Below, piece after piece: positions 26,587 to 36,236 of a stretch of DNA of 64,000 nt. Each line of letters opens with the position of its first letter. Position 1 is the first letter of the stretch. The stretch comes from Ensifer sp. LC11 (lineage in GTDB: Bacteria > Pseudomonadota > Alphaproteobacteria > Rhizobiales > Rhizobiaceae). The position numbers and the translations under genes were made by a program. The stretch is taken from contig NZ_MBSO01000006.1 in NCBI RefSeq assembly GCF_001695835.1, positions 1-64,000 of the forward strand. Direction: 5' to 3'. The notes beneath the pieces are model-generated. The model searched no databases and was not told the DNA's origin. It was given only the letters and a program-made list of their open reading frames with translations.

Positions 26587-27399
26587 TCAGTCGACCATCG
26601 AACCTTCAGCCACCCCCGCCGCGCCGGAAGCTTTCCGCAATTTGAGCCCCTTCGCCTCCCCCTCAAACGCCTCCACCCGCCGATCATAATTCGGCGCGAC
26701 CGTCCCCATCACGCGGTCCCAGAACGAGAAATAGTTCGCGTAGTTGTATTTGAATTCCGCGTGGTGCTGGTCGTGATAGGTCGTGCACAGGAGCGGCGAC
26801 GGATAGCGTGCGGTGCGCGAGGCGAAGTACTCGAAGCCGGCGTGGCCGAAGGTGCCGTTGATCTGGTCGAACAGCCGGTGCGCCAGAAGGATGATCGGCG
26901 GAAACGGCACGAAGAAGGTGACGACGGCGTAGTAGCCCTGGCACATGGCGGTATCCACCAGGCCGATCGAATCGTTGCTCCAGACCGTCGGCGCAACGCT
27001 GCGGTGGTGGAGCAGGTGGTACTTGTAGAAAAACTTCGTGTGCAGCAGCCGGTGGGCGAAATAGAACCAGGCGTCGAAGAGCACCATGCACAGCACGAAG
27101 AGTGGAACGGCCGTCCACCAGCTGAAGTCCCATGGCGAGAACAGGGTCCAGCCCTGATGCTGCGCAAAGAGGCCGATCGCCACGGAGATGCAGGTGACGA
27201 GGATCGAAGCCATGCTTTGGCGGATCTCGATTGCCTTGCGCTTCTCGCCGCGCCGCCCCTTCTGGATGCGGCGCTCGGGGTTGCGATCGTTGAGCCAGGT
27301 GATGCCATAGCCCAAGATGAAATACAGCAACACCGTCGCCGCATAGACCGCGGCAAGCAAGGCAACAAAGGTGAGGCTATCCTGGATGAGGGCGCTCAA
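26587..27399 (-). CDS. Fatty-acid hydroxylase / sterol desaturase family membrane di-iron protein
   Basis: A 270-aa integral membrane protein with about four helices and the three histidine clusters of the family: FAHRLLH (about 117-123), HLLHHRSV (about 129-136) and HDQHHAEF (about 210-217). Members hydroxylate or desaturate lipids or cleave ether bonds; the substrate here is unknown. It is the last gene of a five-gene minus-strand run headed by mocD, 81 bases after the PanB-like gene, so it may share regulation with the rhizopine-type oxygenase, though the gap allows a separate promoter. Confidence 0.85.
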   Translation of the reverse strand: MSALIQDSLTFVALLAAVYAATVLLYFILGYGITWLNDRNPERRIQKGRRGEKRKAIEIRQSMASILVTCISVAIGLFAQHQGWTLFSPWDFSWWTAVPLFVLCMVLFDAWFYFAHRLLHTKFFYKYHLLHHRSVAPTVWSNDSIGLVDTAMCQGYYAVVTFFVPFPPIILLAHRLFDQINGTFGHAGFEYFASRTARYPSPLLCTTYHDQHHAEFKYNYANYFSFWDRVMGTVAPNYDRRVEAFEGEAKGLKLRKASGAAGVAEGSMVD

Positions 27400-27480
27400 A
27401 TCGTGATCCGTCGCGGAAAGAGAAGTTGAATTGGCGCGTGGACTATATCAACCAACCTCTCCGACGCAAGTCACTCGGCT

Positions 27481-28278
27481 CTAGGCGCGTTCCAGTTCGG
27501 CCAGAAACACGCCGAGCTCCGCTTCATCGATTCCAACCAGATGCCGGTCTTCCGGGTACAAACCGGACCGCACATCCGCGGCGAACTCCGAAAACGCCGC
27601 AATGCGTTCGCGCTGGAGCCGATCGTGCTCGGCGGCGAAATTGCGATAGGTCTTGGCGTGGCGCGGCACATGACCGCGATTGCTGCCAAGCACATCGTCA
27701 GCGAAGAGATATTGCGCGTCACAGCCCGAACCCGCCCCCATCGACAGCATCAGCATCGAGGTTCGGGCACTGATTGCCGAAGCGACCTCGCCGGGAACCA
27801 CCTCGATTTCGGCGGCAAACGCGCCAGCCTCCTCGAGAGCCTTCACCTGCCGCCAGATCTCGAGCGCGCTTTGAGCCGTCTTGCCGACGGCGCGGAAGCC
27901 GCCGGTCCAGGTGGCCTTTGAAGGAATGAGGCCGACATGGCCGCAGACGGGTATGCCCTCCTCCCGCATGCGCCTCACCGTTGAGAGACCGGCCGCACAA
28001 TAGACCGCATCGCCACCGGCCTTCAACGCCTTGAAGGCCGCGCGCATACACTCCTCTGCCGAGACATAGTCGCCGTATTCCAAGCCCGGAAAGGCGAAAC
28101 AGGTGGGGGCCACCTCGCGAAATTCCGGGCCGAGCAGTGCCGGCGGCACGGAAACGAGATCGACGCCTGCCGCCTCGGCCGCTTCGGCCTCGTCGAGCGT
28201 CTCGACCCGCAGCATCGTGAGCTGACGCTTGCCCTTCATTGACAGGAGGTCGGCAACGGTTGGGCGGCGGCTTTTCAT
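27481..28278 (-). CDS. PanB-like (ketopantoate hydroxymethyltransferase family) protein lacking metal ligands
   Basis: The 265-aa TIM-barrel matches the PanB fold by GHVGLIPSKATWTGGF, EIEVVPGEVA (catalytic Glu retained), MGAGSGCDAQYLFADDVLG and GHVPRHAKTYRNF. By eye against E. coli PanB from memory, the three metal ligands are gone: the VGDSLG position reads VSVPPALLG, the Asp of ADLPF is Gly in FPGLEYG, and the lysine and glutamate of VKIEGG are VYCAAG. It is therefore unlikely to make ketopantoate. It lies 59 bases after mocF in the oxygenase operon, pointing to a catabolic role; its real substrate is unknown. Confidence 0.75.
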   Translation of the reverse strand: MKSRRPTVADLLSMKGKRQLTMLRVETLDEAEAAEAAGVDLVSVPPALLGPEFREVAPTCFAFPGLEYGDYVSAEECMRAAFKALKAGGDAVYCAAGLSTVRRMREEGIPVCGHVGLIPSKATWTGGFRAVGKTAQSALEIWRQVKALEEAGAFAAEIEVVPGEVASAISARTSMLMLSMGAGSGCDAQYLFADDVLGSNRGHVPRHAKTYRNFAAEHDRLQRERIAAFSEFAADVRSGLYPEDRHLVGIDEAELGVFLAELERA

Positions 28279-28337
28279 GAGAGAGAACTCCGAAGGTCGT
28301 GGAAGGAAACAGGGTGCACGAGGCTCGGCAGGCGCGC

Positions 28338-29564
28338 TTAGGCGGCCAGCAGCGCCTTGAGCTTGGTTTCTGGGGAGGCTAGCGCCTGATGATCCGGTCG
28401 TTTGCCGGCCGCAATCAACATTTCGGCAAGGCGAATATCGCGTGCGACAGCATTGCCCGGTCCGATGCCGGAGGCAGCGAGCAATCGGCCGGTATCGTCG
28501 AGATGGAAAAGGATGAACGCCCCGCCGCCGAGATTGCGTCGCACGGTGGTCGCAGCGCCGTCAGCGAGCCCCGCGATCTGCAGCGTCAGATCATACTGAT
28601 CGGACCAGAACCACGGCACACTGGTGATTGCTTCATTGGCACCGAGCAGATTGCCGGCAACAAGCGTTCCCTGGTCCTGAGCATTACGCCACGCCTCAAG
28701 GCGCACGCGGCGACCGCCATAGTGGCAGAGCGGATAGGAGCAACAATCGCCGGCGGCATAAATATCGGGATCGCTCGTTCTGAGCGTTGCATCGACGGCG
28801 ATACCATTCTCGATCGAAAGGCCTGCGGCGGCGGCGAGTTCCGTGTTCGGGACCGCACCAATGCCAACGACAACGAGATCGGCCTCGATTGTCTCACCAC
28901 CGGCAAGAACGACGCGCGCGCGACCGTCGTCCGCATCGATGCGCTCGATCTTCGCGTCGCAGCGCAGCTCAACCCCCTCGGCCTGATGCCTGTCGGCCAC
29001 GACGACCGCGATGTCCTCGGGCACACCACGCGACAGGATGCGGCCCAACCCCTCGATGAGCACAACCTCGGCACCAAGACCGCGTGCCGTGGCCGCAAGT
29101 TCGAGGCCGATGAACCCGCCACCGATGACGGCAAGCTTTCGTCCGGGCACAAGTTCGCAGCGGATCGCCGCGGCGTCCGCATGTGTTCTGAGCGTGCGGA
29201 CACGGGAAGACAGGTGTTCAGTCCCCGGGAGCGCACGCGCACGCGCGCCCGTCGTGAGCAGCAACCGATTATAAGGAATGCTGCTGCCGTCGACCAGTTC
29301 GACGCGCCTGGCGCTGCGCTTTATCGCCCTCACCGGAGCGTCCGTGAGGAGGTCAATACCTGCCGCCGCATATCGCTCGATATCGGCGATATATTTCGGC
29401 GGCGCCTCTTGCTTGATGCCATCCTTGGACAGAGGTGGCCTCTCATAGGGAGGGTGCGGCTCGGCGCCGATCAACGTGATCTTGCCATCGTAGCCCTTTT
29501 CCCTAAGGCCAAAGGCGGCCCTCGCGCCGCATTCGCCGGCGCCGACAATGACGATGCATCCCAT
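28338..29564 (-). CDS. mocF: Ferredoxin reductase MocF-like (FAD/NAD-dependent)
   Basis: A 408-aa oxidoreductase that should pass electrons from NAD(P)H to the Rieske ferredoxin encoded upstream. It has the FAD motif IVIVGAGECGARAA at the N-terminus, YERPPLSK, the NAD motif VIGGGFIGLELAATARGLGAEV in the middle, and IYAAGDCCSYP for the second FAD contact. The reductase C-terminal domain follows. I chose the ATG at 29564, which has GGGAGG upstream; a longer frame to 29738 overlaps mocE. Order mocD-mocE-mocF matches the rhizopine demethylation operon described in Sinorhizobium meliloti. Confidence 0.85.
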   Translation of the reverse strand: MGCIVIVGAGECGARAAFGLREKGYDGKITLIGAEPHPPYERPPLSKDGIKQEAPPKYIADIERYAAAGIDLLTDAPVRAIKRSARRVELVDGSSIPYNRLLLTTGARARALPGTEHLSSRVRTLRTHADAAAIRCELVPGRKLAVIGGGFIGLELAATARGLGAEVVLIEGLGRILSRGVPEDIAVVVADRHQAEGVELRCDAKIERIDADDGRARVVLAGGETIEADLVVVGIGAVPNTELAAAAGLSIENGIAVDATLRTSDPDIYAAGDCCSYPLCHYGGRRVRLEAWRNAQDQGTLVAGNLLGANEAITSVPWFWSDQYDLTLQIAGLADGAATTVRRNLGGGAFILFHLDDTGRLLAASGIGPGNAVARDIRLAEMLIAAGKRPDHQALASPETKLKALLAA

Positions 29565-29611
29565 CTCAACCTCCCGGCGCGCATCGGCGCCCAAACACAC
29601 TGAAGCCGCTG

Positions 29612-29929
29612 TCAGGCGAGCGCGATAAACACGCTTCCCGCCTCGACCTTCACCGGATAGGTCTTCAGATTGACGCAGACCGGGGCGCCCTTGGCCTGGC
29701 CGGTCTTGTAGTTGAAGCGACCGTTGTGCTTCGGACATTCGATGATGTCATCCATCACGAGGCCGTCGGCCAGATGGATGTGTTCGTGCGTGCAGAGCCC
29801 GTCGGTTGCGAAATATTCGTCGTCCGGGCTGCGATAGACCGCAAAGGTGCGCCCTTCGTGGTCGAAGCGGATGACATCTTCCTCATCGATTTCATCCGTC
29901 GCGCAGACTTCGATCCAGGTTCCGCTCAT
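29612..29929 (-). CDS. mocE: Rieske-type [2Fe-2S] ferredoxin MocE-like
   Basis: A 105-aa soluble Rieske ferredoxin with the cluster ligands in CTHEHIHLADG and CPKHNGRFNYKTG (Cys-x-His and Cys-x2-His). It should carry electrons from MocF to the membrane oxygenase MocD. Spacing is 30 bases from mocD and 47 to mocF, so the three are co-transcribed. Confidence 0.9.
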   Translation of the reverse strand: MSGTWIEVCATDEIDEEDVIRFDHEGRTFAVYRSPDDEYFATDGLCTHEHIHLADGLVMDDIIECPKHNGRFNYKTGQAKGAPVCVNLKTYPVKVEAGSVFIALA

Positions 29930-29959
29930 AGTTTCCTCCCATTTGCTGAGATCGTTGAA

Positions 29960-31051
29960 TTATTCGGCGGCCTGCACGACCGCGTCGCCGTGGAATTCTT
30001 CGCGGTAAGGCTTCGCCGTCGGCGGTAGCTCACGCTTCAGGAAATAATCCTCGTTGCGCAGTTGCCGCAGGAAGGCCGGGATCATCTCGCGATAGCCATG
30101 CAGCATCGACGGGTTCGGCTCCGGCAGGTCGTGCTTGATCATGGCGTGCAGCTTCGGCAGCGCGTGATAAGGCACCATCGGGAACATGTGATGCTCCACG
30201 TGATAGTTCATGTTCCAGTAGACGAAGCGGCTGACCGGGTTCATGTAGACGGTGCGGCTGTTCAGCCGATGGTCGGTGACGTTGTCAGCAAGACCGCCAT
30301 GCTGAAGCAGGCCCGTCAGTACGTGGTGCCAGGCGCCGTAGAGCCGCGGCAGACCGATCAGCATCAGCGGCAGGATCGAACCGAAATAGAAGCAAGCTGC
30401 GATCGTCGTCACATAGATGGCGAACCAGATCCGGGCGACGAGGATGGCCTTTGGCTGCTCCATCTCAGGAATGAACGTCGCTTCCTCAGCGCTGATGATG
30501 CCGAGCGTGTTGCGGATCATATCGACGATCGCGTGCCAGACGTCGAGGACGCCGAAGAAGTTCAGGACCAGGCGCAACAAATCCGGAGGCCGCATGACGG
30601 CGATCTCAGGATCCCGGCCGACGATCACGGTGTCCGTGTGGTGGCGGGTGTGGCTCCAGCGCCAGGTAACGGGATTGCGCATGATCATGAAGCAGGCGAT
30701 CTGGTAGACGGCGTCGTTCATCCACATCGTCTTGAACGCCGTGCCGTGGCCACATTCGTGCCAGCGGCTGTCGGATGCCGACCCGTAAAGCACGCCATAG
30801 GCAAGGAAGAACGGAACCGCCCACCAGCTGCCCCAGAAACAGATGCCGAGTGCACCGAAAAGAATGAGACAGCCAAGCCAGATCGCGGTGTCGCGGATGG
30901 CGGGACCGTCCTCTCGCTTCATCAGTTCCTTCATCTGCTTGCGCGGAATGTCTGTGTGATACCATTCTGCGGCCGACAGCCCGTTGGCAACGGCTGCCTG
31001 CGCATCGCGGCCTAGCAGACTGTAGTCCCGCTTCGTCGGTACCATCGTCAT
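29960..31051 (-). CDS. mocD: Fatty-acid-desaturase-type oxygenase MocD-like
   Basis: A 363-aa membrane di-iron enzyme with three histidine boxes: HECGHGTAF (about 112-120), HTRHHTDT (about 149-156) and HVEHHMFPMVP (about 289-299), plus about four membrane helices. MocD with MocE and MocF is proposed to remove the O-methyl group of 3-O-methyl-scyllo-inosamine. The ATG at 31051 has GGGAGGAG upstream and is preferred to 31099. It is transcribed divergently from a LacI-type regulator with 164 bases between. Related clusters act on other substrates, so the exact molecule is inference. Confidence 0.83.
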   Translation of the reverse strand: MTMVPTKRDYSLLGRDAQAAVANGLSAAEWYHTDIPRKQMKELMKREDGPAIRDTAIWLGCLILFGALGICFWGSWWAVPFFLAYGVLYGSASDSRWHECGHGTAFKTMWMNDAVYQIACFMIMRNPVTWRWSHTRHHTDTVIVGRDPEIAVMRPPDLLRLVLNFFGVLDVWHAIVDMIRNTLGIISAEEATFIPEMEQPKAILVARIWFAIYVTTIAACFYFGSILPLMLIGLPRLYGAWHHVLTGLLQHGGLADNVTDHRLNSRTVYMNPVSRFVYWNMNYHVEHHMFPMVPYHALPKLHAMIKHDLPEPNPSMLHGYREMIPAFLRQLRNEDYFLKRELPPTAKPYREEFHGDAVVQAAE

Positions 31052-31147
31052 TTGCACTCCTCCCTGCGATCCGACCAGACCTGGCCGGCGGCGTCTCATG
31101 TCGTGCCATGACGATAGGTTGACTTTTGCAATGGCTCAATGCAGCAA

Positions 31148-31162
31148 TGATATAATCTATCA
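31148..31162. promoter_or_regulatory. Candidate operator in the mocD/lacI divergent promoter
   Basis: An inverted repeat TGATA-N5-TATCA lies between the divergent genes. A related pattern (TGAT...ATCA around GAATTC) recurs at 32251-32270, just after the regulator gene. It is a plausible binding site for the LacI-type regulator. Confidence 0.35.
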
Positions 31163-31176
31163 AATGATGTCATACC

Positions 31177-31198
31177 TTGCATCTCAACTCTGATGCAA
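31177..31198. promoter_or_regulatory. Perfect 7-base inverted repeat before the LacI-type gene
   Basis: TTGCATC at 31177-31183 and GATGCAA at 31192-31198 with an 8-base spacer lie 18 bases before the regulator start. It may be an autoregulatory site or a leader hairpin. Confidence 0.35.
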
Positions 31199-31215
31199 AC
31201 CTATCAGGAGGAGCC

Positions 31216-32247
31216 ATGAGCAACCGACCGACCATCGCCGATCTCGCGCAGGCCGCCGGCGTCAGCGTCGCGACCGTCGATCGTGTGCTGAACGGGCGCC
31301 ATCCCGTGCGCGAGGAGACCGCGCGCCGTGTTTACGAGGCCGCCAAGGCGATCGGCTATCACGCCGTCGGCCTCATTCGGCAGCGTGTCTTCGAAGACTT
31401 GCCGCAATACCGACTTGGCTTCGTCCTGCAGAAGCCGGAGCAATCCTTTTACCAGGCCGTTGCAAAGGAGATCGACAACGCCGCCCTCTCGCTCTCGAAC
31501 GCCCGCGTCTTCGCCCAGATCGATTTCGTTTCCAGTTCGACGCCGAGTGCGATTACCGAGAAACTGCAGGCGGCCGCAGCCCGCAATCAAGCGATCGCAC
31601 TGGTTGCGCCCGACTTTCCGGCGGTGACGACGGCGATCGAAGACCTCAAGGCCCGCGGCATTCCCGTCTTCTCCTTGCTTTCGGATTTTGCGGCGGGCGT
31701 GCGCGAAGGTTATGTCGGCCTCAACAACCACAAGGTCGGACGCACGGCCGCATGGATGATCGCCAAGGCGGCCAAGCGGCCGGGCAAGGTCGCCGCCTTC
31801 GTCGGCAGCCACCGTTTCCTCGGCCACGAACTGCGTGAAATCGGCTTCCGCTCCTATTTTCGCGAACATGCGCCTGATTTCGAAGTGCTCGATACGATGG
31901 TCAATCTCGACACGGCCGAGATCACCCACGAGGCCACGCTCAACCTTTTGCAGCGTCACCCCGACCTGATCGGCTTTTATGTCTGCGGGGGCGGCATGGA
32001 AGGCGCAATCTCGGCCATCCGCGAGGAAAAGCTCGAGGGCAAACTTATCGGCGTCGTCAACGAGTTGACGCCGGAATCGCGTGCCGCCCTGGCGGACAAC
32101 GTCGTGACCCTTGCCGTGGCGACGCCGACGGCGATGCTCGCTCGCGAGACGATCAATCTGATGATCCAGGCGATCAGCAAGGGCCCGACCGGCGCGCCGG
32201 GGCAAACCTTCCTGCCTTTTGATCTCTTCACGCCCGAAAACATCTAG
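31216..32247 (+). CDS. LacI-family transcriptional regulator
   Basis: A 343-aa repressor. The N-terminal helix-turn-helix (TIADLAQAAGVSVATVDRVLNG, about 5-26) and hinge are followed by a periplasmic-binding-protein-like sensor domain. The ATG at 31216 has GGAGGAG upstream; the longer frame from 31177 begins inside a palindrome and is rejected. Divergent from mocD and upstream of the isomerase and transporter, it most likely controls both wings of this catabolic cluster in response to an inositol-type ligand (inference). Confidence 0.92.
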   Translation: MSNRPTIADLAQAAGVSVATVDRVLNGRHPVREETARRVYEAAKAIGYHAVGLIRQRVFEDLPQYRLGFVLQKPEQSFYQAVAKEIDNAALSLSNARVFAQIDFVSSSTPSAITEKLQAAAARNQAIALVAPDFPAVTTAIEDLKARGIPVFSLLSDFAAGVREGYVGLNNHKVGRTAAWMIAKAAKRPGKVAAFVGSHRFLGHELREIGFRSYFREHAPDFEVLDTMVNLDTAEITHEATLNLLQRHPDLIGFYVCGGGMEGAISAIREEKLEGKLIGVVNELTPESRAALADNVVTLAVATPTAMLARETINLMIQAISKGPTGAPGQTFLPFDLFTPENI

Positions 32248-32250
32248 TTC

Positions 32251-32270
32251 TCTGATGGAATTCTATCAGA
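32251..32270. promoter_or_regulatory. 20-base near-perfect palindrome after the regulator gene
   Basis: TCTGATGGAATTCTATCAGA is a palindrome with one mismatched pair, starting three bases past the LacI-type stop. It could be an operator for the isomerase transcript or a terminator stem; no strong T-run follows. Confidence 0.4.
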
Positions 32271-32365
32271 GCATTAGGCCCATCTTGCAGAGATGCAAGC
32301 CGTTTGGGCATTAAGCCCCTTGGCGACCCTCCAGCCGTTGGCGATTTGCTCAAGTCCCTATAAAT

Positions 32366-32379
32366 GGAACGGACGTTCT
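32366..32379. promoter_or_regulatory. Candidate operator upstream of the isomerase gene
   Basis: GGAACGGACGTTCT contains perfect arms GAACG and CGTTC about two central bases and sits 43 bases before the GTG start. It shares the ATGGAA...TTC layout with the site at 33305-33318 before the binding-protein gene. Confidence 0.4.
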
Positions 32380-32421
32380 ATTTTTGGACGAGCACCCAAT
32401 CCCACTGGAGGAGATGTTCCC

Positions 32422-33234
32422 GTGACCGCCCTGCCCTTCGCCCTCAACCATATGACAACGCCCGGCCTGCCGCTGGCCGCCTTTTTCGAGCTCGCCAAAT
32501 CGCTCGGCATGTCCTCCGTCGAAATTCGCAACGACCTCACGGGTAATGCGATCCTCGACGGGACGCCCGCCAAGGATGTCGCAGCGCTCGCGGAAGACCA
32601 CGGCATCACGATCATCTCGATCAATGCCCTGCAGCGCTTCAACGAATGGAACGAGGCTCGAAGGGTGGAGGCCGAAGAACTCGTCACATACGCGCGCGAC
32701 TGTGGCGCCAAGGCCCTGGTTCTGGTTCCCGTAAACGATGGCAGCGGCCAGGAGGACGGCGAACGCCAGGCAAATCTGCGTGCGGCTCTGTCTGCGCTCA
32801 AGCCCATGCTCGATGCTGCCGATATCATCGGCCTCGTTGAGCCACTCGGTTTCGAGATTTGCTCGCTGCGCTCGAAGAGCGAGGCGGTTGATGCCATCAA
32901 GGCAGTGGACGGCGAAGCGACCTTCCGCCTGGTGCACGACACATTCCATCACCACCTCGCAGGCGAGCCAGCAACATTTCCGGCCATGACCGGCCTCGTC
33001 CATATTTCGGGCGTCACCGACGGGCGCGTTTCCGTTTCGGACCTGCGCGACTCGCACCGCGTGCTCGTCGACCAACACGACCTTCTCGACAATGTCGGGC
33101 AGATCAGGCGCCTTCGGCTGGATGGCTACAGCGGCCCGCTTTCCTTCGAACCTTTCGCCGTCGAAGTCCACGACCTGGCCGATCCGGCCGCCGCCGTGAA
33201 GCAGAGTGTGGATTATATCCAGTCCCATATCTGA
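32422..33234 (+). CDS. IolI-like inosose isomerase (TIM-barrel sugar isomerase/epimerase)
   Basis: A 270-aa xylose-isomerase-type barrel. Its layout follows Bacillus IolI (2-keto-myo-inositol isomerase): ISINALQRFNEW, LVLVPVNDG, then the four metal-ligand motifs GLVEPLGF (Glu), LVHDTFHHHLAGE (Asp), LVHISGVTDG (His) and LSFEPFAV (Glu). The GTG at 32422 has GGAGGAG eight bases upstream, so the longer frame from 32293 is not used. Between a LacI regulator and a sugar transporter it fits inositol or rhizopine catabolism, matching the role proposed for MocC-type proteins. Confidence 0.82.
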   Translation: MTALPFALNHMTTPGLPLAAFFELAKSLGMSSVEIRNDLTGNAILDGTPAKDVAALAEDHGITIISINALQRFNEWNEARRVEAEELVTYARDCGAKALVLVPVNDGSGQEDGERQANLRAALSALKPMLDAADIIGLVEPLGFEICSLRSKSEAVDAIKAVDGEATFRLVHDTFHHHLAGEPATFPAMTGLVHISGVTDGRVSVSDLRDSHRVLVDQHDLLDNVGQIRRLRLDGYSGPLSFEPFAVEVHDLADPAAAVKQSVDYIQSHI

Positions 33235-33304
33235 CAGTCGCCCGACAAGCGCGGGAAAGCGACGCGGGGCGCCGCAACAGGACTTGACGGCGCCCCCATA
33301 AAAT

Positions 33305-33318
33305 GGAATACATATTCC
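33305..33318. promoter_or_regulatory. Candidate operator upstream of the sugar-binding protein
   Basis: GGAATACATATTCC has perfect 6-base arms about a CA spacer. It lies about 150 bases before the binding-protein start and resembles the site at 32366-32379. Confidence 0.45.
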
Positions 33319-33465
33319 GTACTTGCAATTTACTGGTTCGTTTATTCCGTTTTGGTCGGGGGCGTGGCGGGAGTGCCGCTTTCGATGTGAGCGAACGCAA
33401 TCCGGAGAGGATTGCGCACCGGCAGGAGAAGGTGTCGCCGGGCACCATTGTGGAGGAGAAAGACA

Positions 33466-34395
33466 ATGAAGAAATTCGTGCTGGGCACAGCGCTGGCCGT
33501 AATGATGTCGACGGCTGCGCATGCCGAGACCATTGGCGTATCCATGGCCCTTTTCGATGACAACTTCCTGACGGTCTTGCGCAACGGCATGTCCGACTAC
33601 GCAAAAACCCTCAACGGCGTGGAACTGCAGATCGAAGACGCGCAGAACGACGTCTCGAAGCAGCAGAGCCAGATCCAGAACTTCATCGCCGCAGGCGTCA
33701 CCGCCATCATCGTCAACCCGGTTGATACCGATGCGACGGCGGCCATGTCGAAGATCGCAGCCGATGCCGGCATTGCGCTCGTTTACGTCAACCGCGAGCC
33801 GGTCAATGTCGATACGCTGCCGGAAAAGCAGGCCTTCGTCGCGTCCAACGAGCAGGAGTCGGGCACGCTGCAGACCCAGGAGATCTGCAAGATGCTCGGC
33901 GGCAAGGGCAAGGCTGTCGTCATGATGGGTGAACTGTCCAACCAGGCTGCCCGTATGCGCACGAAGGACATCCACGATGTGCTTGCGACCGACCAGTGCA
34001 AGGGTATCGAGATCGTCGAAGAGCAGACCGCCAACTGGTCGCGTACCCAGGGTTCAGACCTCCTGACCAACTGGCTCTCCGCAGGCATTGAGTTCGATGC
34101 CGTCATTGCCAACAACGACGAAATGGCAATCGGCGCCATCCAGGCCTTGAAGGCTGCTGGTCGCTCGATGGATAGCGTTGTTGTGGGGGGTATCGACGCC
34201 ACCCAGGACGCGCTTGCTGCAATGGCGGCCGGCGACCTCGACGTGACGGTGTTCCAGAACGCAGCCGGCCAGGGCAAGGGCTCGGTCGATGCCGCCCTGA
34301 AGCTCGCCAAGGGTGAGGCGGTCGACAAGAAGGTCTACATTCCCTTCGAACTCGTGACCAAGGAAACCCTCGACAAGTATCAGGCGAAGAACTGA
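33466..34395 (+). CDS. Periplasmic sugar-binding protein, inositol/rhizopine type (MocB-like)
   Basis: A 309-aa binding protein of the RbsB family. A signal peptide with an AHA-ET cleavage site ends at about residue 20 (MKKFVLGTALAVMMSTAAHA). The mature part has IGVSMALFDDNFLTVLRNGM, FIAAGVTAIIVNPVDTDAT and VVGGIDATQDALAAMAAGDL, typical of proteins annotated as rhizopine- or inositol-binding in rhizobia. The ATG at 33466 has GGAGGA upstream. It is followed by a 15-bp hairpin and then the ATPase and permease genes of the same transporter. Confidence 0.87.
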   Translation: MKKFVLGTALAVMMSTAAHAETIGVSMALFDDNFLTVLRNGMSDYAKTLNGVELQIEDAQNDVSKQQSQIQNFIAAGVTAIIVNPVDTDATAAMSKIAADAGIALVYVNREPVNVDTLPEKQAFVASNEQESGTLQTQEICKMLGGKGKAVVMMGELSNQAARMRTKDIHDVLATDQCKGIEIVEEQTANWSRTQGSDLLTNWLSAGIEFDAVIANNDEMAIGAIQALKAAGRSMDSVVVGGIDATQDALAAMAAGDLDVTVFQNAAGQGKGSVDAALKLAKGEAVDKKVYIPFELVTKETLDKYQAKN

Positions 34396-34403
34396 TCGCC
34401 TGC

Positions 34404-34435
34404 AACGAGAGCGCGGGAAATCCCGCGCTCTCGTT
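34404..34435 (+). terminator. Perfect 15-bp hairpin after the binding-protein gene
   Basis: AACGAGAGCGCGGGA, an AA loop, and the exact complement, nine bases after the stop. No T-run follows. This position is typical of stems that partly terminate transcription or protect the binding-protein mRNA so it exceeds the ATPase and permease. Confidence 0.75.
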
Positions 34436-34467
34436 CAAGACAAGTCCCGCAGCTGATGTCTGCACCC

Positions 34468-34573
34468 TCTAGAGCATCCCGCTCTCAAGTGGAAGCACTG
34501 GAGGCGGAAAGATGCTCTAGAATCAAAATACTAGAGCGTCCTTGCTACGTTCATATGAACGCCGGCGCTCTAG
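34468..34573. repeat. RIME-like rhizobial intergenic element with two palindromes
   Basis: About 106 bases carrying two hairpins: TCTAGAGCATC at 34468-34478 pairs with 34511-34521, and CTAGAGCG at 34531-34538 pairs with 34566-34573. Size and double-palindrome layout fit the Rhizobium intergenic mosaic elements. It lies between the binding-protein and ATPase genes, inside the operon. Confidence 0.65.
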
Positions 34574-34660
34574 CGGGATGCGACCTGCGACACGATAGGC
34601 TGGTGACCCGCCAGCGACGAGGACTTTCCGCGACAGCCGGAAACGGGGGAGGCAAGAAAC

Positions 34661-36202
<1,542 letters not shown>

Positions 36203-36236
36203 GCGGGAAGCGACCCGACGAAAGGGAGGAATGAAA

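Noticed and set aside
32350-33975. A 541-codon minus-strand frame spanning the isomerase, intergenic region and binding protein
   Set aside because: It crosses two real genes and the candidate operator, and its product has no recognisable motif.
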